From: Geobacillus stearothermophilus ATCC 12980
GTDB lineage: Bacteria > Bacillota > Bacilli > Bacillales > Anoxybacillaceae
Direction of reading: 5' to 3'
NCBI RefSeq assembly: GCF_030369615.1
Contig: NZ_CP128494.1
Span: 2,499,501 to 2,563,500, forward strand
DNA length: 64,000 nt
Part shown: piece by piece, positions 35,247 through 43,366 of the stretch
Position numbering within the stretch: position 1 is the stretch's first letter
Layout: each line of letters begins with the position of its first letter
Made by a program: the position numbers and the translations under genes
The notes under the pieces: model-generated
Databases searched by the model: none
Told to the model about the DNA's origin: nothing
The model's input: the letters and a program-made list of their open reading frames with translations, nothing else

Positions 35247-37556
35247 CTAATTAACTAACCCTGCGCGTACTATAAACTGATAAGTATCCGCGTGAGGTAG
35301 TGATCTCAAATAATCAGCAACTTGCTGAGGAAATACATTCAAATTAGTTCTAAATTCTGTTTGCTCCGGTGGACACACTGTTCTATTCATTTCTTTAATC
35401 GTTAATCCAGCGTCTTGGAACAACTTGATAACTCCGGATCTAGTAAAGAATCTAATATGAGTATTATCTAAAAGACCTAATTCTTTATAAGGGAATCTAC
35501 CTTGTAATAACTCTGCTATGACAGAGCAATGAGCTATGTTAGGAATAGATACAAGAATTTCCCCATTTGCACTTAGATAGGGTTTGACACGCTTTAATAC
35601 ATCCAAAGGATCATATAAATGTTCCAAAACATCCGCAAAGATAATAACATCGAATTCCCCTTTTTGGAAATGCTGACTAAAATCGAAATTGTTAAGATCG
35701 CCTACAATAACATTATTAGAATATCTTCTTGCCTTTTCAGCAGCCACCGCATCATATTCTACACAACTAACTTCACAGCCCAATAAATTAGTTAATATAT
35801 TAGTCATATATCCAGTGGCACAACCTAATTCTAAAACTTTTTTATTTTTTCCAACCATTCTCAGTATCATAGCATGAGAATTGTTTTCAGCGTTTATATC
35901 TATGTTAAAATCATATTTAGTTCGCTTTAATTGTTGAACAAGTTTATGATACTCTGTTTCCATTAATAGTTTATATTTTTGTATTTCTCCTATTCTATCT
36001 GAAATATTTGAATTAAATATTTCTGTAATCTCCGAATTATTCAATATTTCATCTATGAATCTATTTATATAATCTAACCAATGTTTTAAGGCTAATTCGT
36101 AGTTCCTATCACTTTGTAAAAAACCTTTTTTTCTAGCCTCTATAATTGAATGAGCAAAATCTATTATTCCATTTAACTGCATTTCAATTGATTGTGATTG
36201 CTGATCATCATGAATCCTAAAATAACTTAGTGTTTCGCTAATATAAACAACTTTTCCTTTAGCCAAAAGATTAAACCATGAAGCTAGATCAACATTGCAC
36301 AAATATTTCCTTCCAAGGAAAGTACCAAAAGGCTCATCTAAATCACTCTTCCTGAATAACACTGTAGTAGGCTCACCAATATAGTTAATCAGTGACATTA
36401 ATACATAATCTGCCATCATTTTTCCATCTATAATAGTATCTGATTCAAAAAGCCGTCTCGTACTAACAATATCCTTTAAAAAATTCCCATTTCTATCAAT
36501 TAATTGTCTATGTGATGTTACTAACTTTATTTCATTATTTTTATCATGTAGATAATAATTCATCATTTTTTCAATTTTTTGGGGATGAAATAAATCATCG
36601 TCCATTAAATAATTAATATATTCTCCTCGTGCAAGGTTAAACAGCTTAACATCATTTTCAAACTGACCCAATCTGACCGGATTTTTAATATAGGTTAAGT
36701 TATCATATTTACAAGTATATTTAGATATAAGTCTCTCAATTTCATCGTTCATGCTATCATCACATACAATAACTTCAATATTTTCATATGTTTGATTTAA
36801 AGCGCTTTGTAAAGCAAGCTCAAAATAATGCAGACGATTGTAAGTAGGAATTAGTATGCTTACAAGGGGAAGAAATGTCTTGTTTAATCTCTGAACATTT
36901 TCCCCATAAACATCAACAAATTTTTTTCGATCATTATCAAATCCGTTTTCCGCACTCGCTATACCGCAGTCATGAACACACCATGGCACGTTTTGGCGCA
37001 CAACCCCTACATCGTAACCCGCTAATAAAAATTCTTGACACTCGGAGAGATCATAAAAATGCCAACCCGTAAACAAATCTTCTCGCCATGGGATATCGTA
37101 TTGAGTAATCATGATTAACCCATCGATAGCTTGAACGGGTTCATATTCTAGTTCTGTTTCCTTAAAACTTAATAACTTCATTTCTCCAGTATGACTGTCA
37201 TAAACCTTTCCAAATCGTTGCGTGCTCTCCCACCAAATTCCATTTCTCGGAATTGTTTTCGCTCCAACTACTCCAATCATCCCTAATTTAGGATACTTTT
37301 CAAAGAGAGCAATAATATCATATAAGAAATTTTTATTCACAATAAACGCATCTTGATGCAAATACACTTTATACTTTGCATCTGTTTTTTTCATCGCTTC
37401 GTTATATCCAGAAGTAATGCTTTTTGCCCCTTCTATTGTTATAATTTCGATTTTGTATCCTTCTGGTACGTAAAGCGACCTTACGTAACGGACAGATTCC
37501 TCATATAATTCCCGATTGTTGACGCAATAAATAAAAGCGATTTTTTTGTCGTTCAT
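35247..37556 (-). CDS. Three-domain protein: two glycosyltransferases and a SAM methyltransferase
   Basis: 769 residues. Domain 1 (about 1-225) is a StrF-type glycosyltransferase (KIAFIYCVNNRELYEESVRY, YKVYLHQDAFIVN). Domain 2 (about 230-500) is a GT2 GT-A fold (VSILIPTYNRLHYFELALQS, VIVCDDS, INYLMDDDLFHP). Domain 3 (about 560-769) is a class I methyltransferase (VLELGCATGYMTNILTNLLG, FADVLEHLYDPLDVLKRVKP). ATG 37556 follows GGAGAG and overlaps nothing; a TTG 6 nt upstream overlaps the previous gene. It probably adds and methylates sugars of the flagellin glycan. Domain order is clear; sugars are unknown. Confidence 0.85.
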   Translation of the reverse strand: MNDKKIAFIYCVNNRELYEESVRYVRSLYVPEGYKIEIITIEGAKSITSGYNEAMKKTDAKYKVYLHQDAFIVNKNFLYDIIALFEKYPKLGMIGVVGAKTIPRNGIWWESTQRFGKVYDSHTGEMKLLSFKETELEYEPVQAIDGLIMITQYDIPWREDLFTGWHFYDLSECQEFLLAGYDVGVVRQNVPWCVHDCGIASAENGFDNDRKKFVDVYGENVQRLNKTFLPLVSILIPTYNRLHYFELALQSALNQTYENIEVIVCDDSMNDEIERLISKYTCKYDNLTYIKNPVRLGQFENDVKLFNLARGEYINYLMDDDLFHPQKIEKMMNYYLHDKNNEIKLVTSHRQLIDRNGNFLKDIVSTRRLFESDTIIDGKMMADYVLMSLINYIGEPTTVLFRKSDLDEPFGTFLGRKYLCNVDLASWFNLLAKGKVVYISETLSYFRIHDDQQSQSIEMQLNGIIDFAHSIIEARKKGFLQSDRNYELALKHWLDYINRFIDEILNNSEITEIFNSNISDRIGEIQKYKLLMETEYHKLVQQLKRTKYDFNIDINAENNSHAMILRMVGKNKKVLELGCATGYMTNILTNLLGCEVSCVEYDAVAAEKARRYSNNVIVGDLNNFDFSQHFQKGEFDVIIFADVLEHLYDPLDVLKRVKPYLSANGEILVSIPNIAHCSVIAELLQGRFPYKELGLLDNTHIRFFTRSGVIKLFQDAGLTIKEMNRTVCPPEQTEFRTNLNVFPQQVADYLRSLPHADTYQFIVRAGLVN

Positions 37557-37558
37557 AG

Positions 37559-39634
37559 TCAAAACTCTCCTCTTGCGATCTTCAACAGTTGTAGCACTTG
37601 TTCATCTGGTTGTTGAATTTTTTGTAAAAATGTCTCTGCTAACGCATGCTCTCCATAAGTAATAAGCACATAGCCTAAATTGTATAACGTATCTACGTTT
37701 GTCGGCTCTTGTTCATACGCAAGTTGTAAATATGGTAATACATGTTCGTGCAATCCTTGTTCAAAGCATGCAATCGCAATAGCCTGAAGCACTTTTACTT
37801 TATGGATCATGCTTGTATCAATAATTTCCTTAATAAGCGGTTCATCAATCTCACCACAAGCGATTTTCTCAACAAGTGCCTGCTTTGTTTCGTCAATATC
37901 GACATCAAACTCAAGGCGACGCAACAAAAATGTCAGTTCTTGCGCCTTTTTCAATGAGTGTTCATTAATTTCTTCAAATAGTTTCTTCACCTCATCGTCT
38001 GGTTGACGAATGAACGACAAATAACGATTTGCTAGCTCTTTCTCGCCATAAGAGTTTAACACAAATGCTAAATTATATAATGTATCTGTATCATCTTGAC
38101 ATAACTCAAACGCCGCCTGCAAATATGGTAAAACATGCTCATGATTCCCTCGCGCAAAATTTTCAATCGCAAGTTCATTCAGCAGCTTGGTTGCTTCATC
38201 CATTTTCTTTATCATGTCAATAACTCCGGTAATGGGAAAATGATTTAATTTTTCTAAGACTTGATGACAATCTTCTTTGGATACGAAAGCTTCAATTAGT
38301 TTTCGCATATTCTCATTTTGTTTATAGGCCCGTACAACAAACGATTGTGGCATAAGCAAAGACTGAATAGCTTCTCCGTAAAGTACTTTCAAATGGTTGA
38401 CGAATCGATGTTGGTTGTCAGTCTCTGAGAGCATCAAACCTGTAACAGATATCGATAGCGGATATCGTTTAAACAAATCATCCAATTGACCTAGACTGTA
38501 CAACCTCGTACGAGCAAACGGATTACGCCCAGCAATCAGTTCTTCAATTACGCGAAAGTGCCCCGCATTTTGGACATGAGCAAAAAACTGCCCATTTGGT
38601 TTTAAATGGTCAACGACAAAACGAAGGAAATGATCATTCAACTCAAACGCGCGATCGCTGTACAAAATAAGATCAAACATTTGGTTTTTTATCTTATCGT
38701 CTTTTAAGTCATTCGCTACGTATGCATACCGTTGCGCTTCCTTCATGGCAAATGCATTTTGTTCTATGCCGTACAACGTTGCATATGGATACTCATGTTT
38801 GATTTTCAACAACGTCGCCCCAGCACCGCAACCAATGTGCAACACACTAACATGAGATTGACGATCTACCTCGATTCGATCAATCATCTCTCGTTCAATG
38901 TTATACGCCTCAACATCAACGTTCCATTTTTCTTCGAACTTTTTTTGATTATCCCGCAACAACTTCGAATAACCGCTACCATCGTCTTTCCATGATACGC
39001 TACCGTAATGATGGATAAACGTATCTTTGCATAGCATTAAACGATAACCAGCTTGTCTCAAACGAACAGAGTAATCGTCGTCCTCAAAATTTCCTGGAGT
39101 AAACCGCTCATCCAACAGCCCTACTTTATCAATCGCTTCTTTTTTAATTAGCATACAGAAGCCAATTAGTTTTAATCTTTCTTCCCATTTATTCGGATCC
39201 AAAACATTATGTTGAGAAGCGAACACATGCATTTCATCGATCGATGTATAACTTACAGGAATCGTTGAATAGTAAGCTGCAGAATTTGTAACCGGTCCGA
39301 CCGCTCCAATATCGTCAGCGCTATATAAGCAAGCTAACAAATGATCAAGCCAGTGCTTTGTAACGACTACATCGTTATTTAGTAAAAGAATGTTTTCCCC
39401 TGTTGCAATTTGTATTCCTTGGTTGCATCCTTTCGGAAAACCAACGTTTTCATCATTAAAAATCGTTCGAGTGTCTGCTTGTTTCTTTAACCACTCCACT
39501 GTTCCATCGGTAGAATGGTTGTCAACTACGATAATCTCATATGTGCCTGATCTCGTATATTGGCGAATGCTTTCAATACATTGTTTTGTATAATCTAGCT
39601 TATTGTGAGTTAATATAACGATACTTGTCTTCAT
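37559..39634 (-). CDS. GT2 glycosyltransferase fused to a methyltransferase-like domain and TPRs
   Basis: 691 residues. N-terminal GT2 (SIVILTHNKLDYTKQCIESI, IIVVDNHSTDGTVEWL, LLLNNDVVV, GNFEDDDYSVRLRQAGYRL), then a SAM-fold domain (VSVLHIGCGAGATLLKIKHE, DLILYSDRAFELNDHFLRF) and C-terminal TPR-like repeats (HEHVLPYLQAAFELCQDDTD, TLYNLAFVLNSYGEKELA, and a second near copy HEHVLPYLQLAYEQEPTNVD). No signal peptide, so cytosolic. It follows the SigD-preceded glycosyltransferase by 13 bp and precedes the next by overlap, so these form one operon. Confidence 0.85.
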   Translation of the reverse strand: MKTSIVILTHNKLDYTKQCIESIRQYTRSGTYEIIVVDNHSTDGTVEWLKKQADTRTIFNDENVGFPKGCNQGIQIATGENILLLNNDVVVTKHWLDHLLACLYSADDIGAVGPVTNSAAYYSTIPVSYTSIDEMHVFASQHNVLDPNKWEERLKLIGFCMLIKKEAIDKVGLLDERFTPGNFEDDDYSVRLRQAGYRLMLCKDTFIHHYGSVSWKDDGSGYSKLLRDNQKKFEEKWNVDVEAYNIEREMIDRIEVDRQSHVSVLHIGCGAGATLLKIKHEYPYATLYGIEQNAFAMKEAQRYAYVANDLKDDKIKNQMFDLILYSDRAFELNDHFLRFVVDHLKPNGQFFAHVQNAGHFRVIEELIAGRNPFARTRLYSLGQLDDLFKRYPLSISVTGLMLSETDNQHRFVNHLKVLYGEAIQSLLMPQSFVVRAYKQNENMRKLIEAFVSKEDCHQVLEKLNHFPITGVIDMIKKMDEATKLLNELAIENFARGNHEHVLPYLQAAFELCQDDTDTLYNLAFVLNSYGEKELANRYLSFIRQPDDEVKKLFEEINEHSLKKAQELTFLLRRLEFDVDIDETKQALVEKIACGEIDEPLIKEIIDTSMIHKVKVLQAIAIACFEQGLHEHVLPYLQLAYEQEPTNVDTLYNLGYVLITYGEHALAETFLQKIQQPDEQVLQLLKIARGEF

Positions 39635-39647
39635 CGTGCTCTCCCTT

Positions 39648-41576
39648 TTATTTTTCTTTCTCCTTTAACCATTCACTGTCTGGATATATACGTTTAGCTT
39701 GTTGAACGACCTTCTTTCTCTCTTCACTTATTCCACATATGTTCATCAGCTCAATCACATATTTGTACAAACGAAAATCACGATGACCGAAACTGATAGC
39801 CAACAGTCCATATTGCACCGCTTCTATCGTTTCATTTTTTACTGTTAGCGCTTCGATCACATTCACGAATGACTCTGCATCCCAAGCGCTCATATTCTCA
39901 ACTGAACGATACAATTGAAGTGCCACGTCCATAAATTCATAACGATGGAGCAAATGACCAATTTGAATATGAACACTCGCAGGAAATTTATCACTTAAAG
40001 CAAAAAATTGTTCAAATAGCTCATACTCTTTCAACTGAATCGTCCGCTCAAGTAAAAGCAAATAAAACATCGGTTCAGATGCTTCCTTATATTCATTCAT
40101 CATGAACAATAAAAACTCTTTTTCTTTTTGCTCAGAAACAAGATGAAGCAAGAGGCGAACGACATCGAGTTGATTCGTTTTGAACGCCGTCACTAATAGA
40201 TCGTACGAGTCCAAACTGCCTGTTCGAATGTATGTTTGCAAGTTAGACACAGAACTTTTCAATATTTGTTGTAACGCTCTTTCATAATTTTTTTGTAATA
40301 TATTTACTTTTATTTGGAAACCACGTCGAGCCGTTTCATCGCTTAGTTTCAAAGCATACCATTGTATCACCTTTTCTAAATGTAAAACGGAAGCAATGCG
40401 CAAAATCAAAGAAATAGCTAGCTCATCGTTCGCTAATTGTTTATCTTCGATAAATTGAATCATTTCTTCCTGATGATGAGCACGCGCTAATAGCTGTAAC
40501 ACGTGATACAATGCTTCATAACTTTTGCGATTGAAAGATAATGCACTAGAGTAGTGATACATTGCTTTTTGTAAATTTCCTTTGTGTCTGTAGATATGAC
40601 CGAGCAACATATGCGGATCATATTCGACATATTCAAACGTTTTAATCGTATAAGGATATTTACTTTTATTTTCAAGCAAATATTCTAGCTGCTTTGCCGC
40701 ATCATCATAACGATGTTGCAAGTAGTAAATTTCCCCCCGCAAAAATGGAAAATCGGCGGTTTCACTATATAGAGTTTCTGCATCCGTGATTACCCGCAAA
40801 GCATCTTCAAATCTCTTTAAATACTTCAAACATAAAATGATTTGCACAAGACAATATGATACCCAGCTTAGACGAATATCTTTTTTCTCTTGATATGCTT
40901 TAACAAATGATTCCAGCGCCTTCTCTATTTCACCTTTGGAAAGATACTCGTTTCCTAAATTGAAATAGTCAAAAGCAACACTCTCTCCTGCTTGAATTTC
41001 ACGCTCAATAAGCGGAGCATTTCGATCGTGTTTTTTCTTTTCTACCACTGCTTGATGCATGTAGCCTGTATGATAAACAGTTAAAATCCCTTGTTTAGCC
41101 TGGACATATTCTCCATTTACTCTCTGCAACTGTTCATGAATGGCACGATCATATCGTAAATGTGGACAATTACGATAGATTCTTGTATGACGATGTTGAA
41201 GAATACGCTCACCATACACTCCCATGAAGTTGTAGATGACAACATCATAGGCTTCAACGCTTTCGTCTGTTTGCTTTAATACATCAATCATTGCTTGTAA
41301 ATTTGCTCGTTCGACATATTCGTCTGCATCTAATACGAGAATCCATTCCCCTGTCGCTTGTTGCTGGGCGAAGTTGCGGGCCTCAGCAAAGCTGTTTGTC
41401 CATTCAAAATCATATAATTTATTTGTATATTTGAGTGCAATCTGTTTTGTTGAATCCGTCGAGCCTGTGTCAACAATGATAATTTCATCCACAATGCCGT
41501 ATACAGAATCTAAACAACGTTGCAACACTTTTTCTTCGTCTTTAACGATCATACATAACGATACAAATGGTTTCAT
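39648..41576 (-). CDS. GT2 glycosyltransferase with long TPR tail, first gene of the glycosylation island
   Basis: 642 residues from ATG 41576. The GT-A domain (about 1-220) has VSLCMIVKDEEKVLQRCLDS, IIIVDTGSTDSTKQIA, ILVLDADEYVERA and IHEQLQR; the rest (about 225-640) is TPR-like helices (YFNLGNEYLSKGEIEKALES, LGHIYRHKGNLQKAMYHYSS). The start was chosen downstream of the SigD-type promoter at 41619-41645; the longer open frame would start inside or above that promoter. Paralogous to the gene at 30955. The likely acceptor is flagellin Ser/Thr, by context. Confidence 0.86.
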   Translation of the reverse strand: MKPFVSLCMIVKDEEKVLQRCLDSVYGIVDEIIIVDTGSTDSTKQIALKYTNKLYDFEWTNSFAEARNFAQQQATGEWILVLDADEYVERANLQAMIDVLKQTDESVEAYDVVIYNFMGVYGERILQHRHTRIYRNCPHLRYDRAIHEQLQRVNGEYVQAKQGILTVYHTGYMHQAVVEKKKHDRNAPLIEREIQAGESVAFDYFNLGNEYLSKGEIEKALESFVKAYQEKKDIRLSWVSYCLVQIILCLKYLKRFEDALRVITDAETLYSETADFPFLRGEIYYLQHRYDDAAKQLEYLLENKSKYPYTIKTFEYVEYDPHMLLGHIYRHKGNLQKAMYHYSSALSFNRKSYEALYHVLQLLARAHHQEEMIQFIEDKQLANDELAISLILRIASVLHLEKVIQWYALKLSDETARRGFQIKVNILQKNYERALQQILKSSVSNLQTYIRTGSLDSYDLLVTAFKTNQLDVVRLLLHLVSEQKEKEFLLFMMNEYKEASEPMFYLLLLERTIQLKEYELFEQFFALSDKFPASVHIQIGHLLHRYEFMDVALQLYRSVENMSAWDAESFVNVIEALTVKNETIEAVQYGLLAISFGHRDFRLYKYVIELMNICGISEERKKVVQQAKRIYPDSEWLKEKEK

Positions 41577-41618
41577 CCTGCTCTTCCTTCTCCAATAAGT
41601 TTCAATAATCCACTTTTT

Positions 41619-41645
41619 ATATCGGCTGGAGGTCAGCGGTTGTGA
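41619..41645 (-). promoter_or_regulatory. SigD-type promoter of the glycosylation island
   Basis: Minus strand TCAC-15 nt-GCCGATAT, an exact SigD -10 followed by AAAAAG as at hag. It lies between the hag terminator and the first glycosyltransferase gene, about 43 bp before its ATG. Confidence 0.8.
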
Positions 41646-41695
41646 AGGATAAAGGATAAACAATAAGTTAGAGCGGTTCAATACACTTATAAAAA

Positions 41696-41722
41696 AGAGA
41701 CCTTAGATAGCCTAAGGCCTCT
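41696..41722 (-). terminator. hag terminator
   Basis: AGAGACCTTAG / CTAAGGCCTCT stem (one T-G pair) with a 5-nt loop followed by six T on the minus strand, 10 bp after the hag stop codon. Confidence 0.88.
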
Positions 41723-41732
41723 TGACGCTTCA

Positions 41733-42912
41733 TTAGCGAAGCAATTGCAATACTCCTTGCGGCTGCTGATTCGCCTGAGCGAGCATCGCTTGTGCAGCTT
41801 GCATTAAGATATTGTTTTTCGTGAATTCCATCATTTCTTTGGCCATCGTGCCACCCGCCCTTTCGGTACGGGACAAGACTACATCTTCACCCTCAGCTTC
41901 ACCTGGTAGGGGCCGGGCGCTTCGGATGAACGAGGACGATGGAAATCCTCTCCACCCTACGGGCTTCATCGCCATAGCACAAGCCGTAGGCGGTATGCCC
42001 TAGTCGTTGAACCTTCTCCACCCTTTCGGGACAGGAGCTTGGCTGCTGATTGCCCAATCCTTTGGCTTTTTCCGCCGTCACGTCTGCCGTTTCCAGCTCC
42101 GTTGTGGCGCCAAAGGCTCTTAGGGCTTCCCAGCAATTCACCCGGTGGTGATCCTAGCCGTTTCCAGCCAGGACGACTGTGCCTGTCGCCGTTTACGCGG
42201 CTAAGGCATAATCGACGTCGCGGATACGGGATTCTGCGGCTGTTAAGTTTTCCGCAGAAGTAGATAAGTTGTTAATTGTGTACTCTAAACGGTTTTGTAA
42301 TGCACCAAGTTTTGAGCGCTCTTGCGATACAGCATTGATCGCAGCATCAATGTTAGCAATCGATGAACTAGCTAGAGAGTTGTTAGCAACCGAAATATTA
42401 GCTGCACCAACTGTTAACGAAGTTGAGTTCATTGTTGCAATCGTCAAGTTAATAATTTGACCGCTATTGGCGCCCACTTGGAAGGTTGCGTTCAACGAAC
42501 CATCAAGCAAGTTTTTCGTGTTGAATTGTGTGGTATTTGAAATACGGTCAATTTCTGAAATTAACTGATTCAACTCTTTTTGGATTTGATCGCGGTCAAT
42601 CGTTGTGTTCGTATCGTTCGCTCCTTGTACCGCTAACTCGCGCATACGTTGAAGGATAGCATGTGTTTCATTTAAAGCTCCTTCCGCTGTTTGGATCAAC
42701 GAGATCGCGTCTTGCGAGTTCTTCGCAGCCATTTCTAGTCCGCGAATTTGGCCTCTCATTTTTTCGGAGATCGCAAGGCCTGCCGCATCGTCACCAGCGC
42801 GATTGATACGAAGACCAGAAGATAGCTTTTCAATGTTTTTTGCCGCCTGCGTGTTGTTGAACGTCAACTGCCGATACGTATTCAACGCCGCGATGTTGTG
42901 GTTGATTCTCAT
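41733..42912 (-). CDS. hag: Flagellin, split by a group I intron
   Basis: Exon 1 is 42211-42912 and exon 2 is 41733-41846; splicing gives 271 residues. N-terminal D0/D1 (MRINHNIAALNTYRQLTFNN, KLSSGLRINRAGDDAAGLAI) and C-terminal D1/D0 (ERSKLGALQNRLEYTINNLS, MAKEMMEFTKNNILMQAAQA, ending LQLLR) are typical. The central region is very short, so surface-exposed Ser/Thr-rich residues (TMNSTSLTVG, NNSLASSSIAN) are the likely glycosylation sites. Unspliced RNA would encode a protein ending DYALAA after residue 234, without the D0 helix needed for assembly. ATG 42912 has a GGAGGAAG site, and a SigD-type promoter lies upstream. Confidence 0.93.
41847..42210 (-). ncRNA. Group I intron in hag
   Basis: A 364-nt insert between codons for DVD and MAKEM. 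Conserved core elements are in order: P-like GAATTGCTGGGAAGCCC (about 42116-42139), Q-like AATCAGCAGCCAAG (42038-42051), R GTTCAACGACTA (42001-42012) and S AAGATGTAGTC (41877-41887). The 5' exon ends in U and a GUCG in the intron can pair with exon CGAU (U-G at the splice site); the last intron base is G. No homing-endonuclease frame. Ends inferred from restored flagellin. Confidence 0.9.
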
Positions 42913-43012
42913 GTTCTCTTCCTCCTTGAAATGATGTTTTCCACGTCCTTGTGGAACGGCGGGGCTAGGGCGAAAGTCGGCCGCCTTTCGCCGCAAACCG
43001 CGCTCACTTTTT

Positions 43013-43038
43013 ATATCGGCGCGTTTTTTGGAAGTTTA
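43013..43038 (-). promoter_or_regulatory. SigD promoter of hag
   Basis: Minus strand TAAA-14 nt-GCCGATAT with exact -10 and -35 cores (spacing one short of the usual 15), about 100 bp upstream of the hag ATG. Confidence 0.85.
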
Positions 43039-43074
43039 ATAGGGAAATTTAATTTTTTTCGATGGAGCGAAAAA

Positions 43075-43091
43075 AGCGCCGTTTGGGCGCT
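43075..43091 (-). terminator. csrA terminator
   Basis: AGCGCC-CAAAC-GGCGCT hairpin followed by six T on the minus strand, just after the csrA stop and upstream of the hag promoter, separating the two transcripts. Confidence 0.8.
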
Positions 43092-43097
43092 TCGGCG

Positions 43098-43337
43098 TTA
43101 TGGATGTTTCCATTGTTTCAGCTTGGCGGTCAGTTCGGCGAGCGAGGCTTCGTGTGCTTCGGCGGCGGCACTGTTTTCCGCTTGGATGGCGAGGTACACT
43201 TCTTTGCGGTGAATGTCGATGTGTTTTGGCGCGTTGATGCCAAGCTTTACTTGATCGCCTTGGATGGCGAGGACGGTGATTTCGATGTCATCGCCGATTT
43301 GGATCGCTTCTTTGAGTTTGCGCGTTAAAACAAGCAT
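43098..43337 (-). CDS. csrA: Translational regulator CsrA
   Basis: A 79-residue Csr[40 protein letters not shown] and HRKEVYLAI form the RNA-binding beta dimer; the tail after residue 55 is longer and more Ala-rich than average. In B. subtilis it represses hag translation until FliW sequesters it. The ribosome site AAAGGAGG is intact, but only about 29 bp upstream remain before IS110 copy E, which cuts it off from fliW. Confidence 0.94.
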   Translation of the reverse strand: MLVLTRKLKEAIQIGDDIEITVLAIQGDQVKLGINAPKHIDIHRKEVYLAIQAENSAAAEAHEASLAELTAKLKQWKHP

Positions 43338-43366
43338 GGTTCGCCCGCCTCCTTTACGTCGCCGCT

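Noticed and set aside
37556-37562. TTG start two codons upstream for the three-domain glycosyltransferase
   Set aside because: The ATG at 37556 has better spacing to GGAGAG and matches the expected N-terminus.
42193-42912. Truncated hag pseudogene ending DYALAA
   Set aside because: The missing C-terminus is encoded downstream in frame after removal of a group I intron, so the gene is intact at RNA level.
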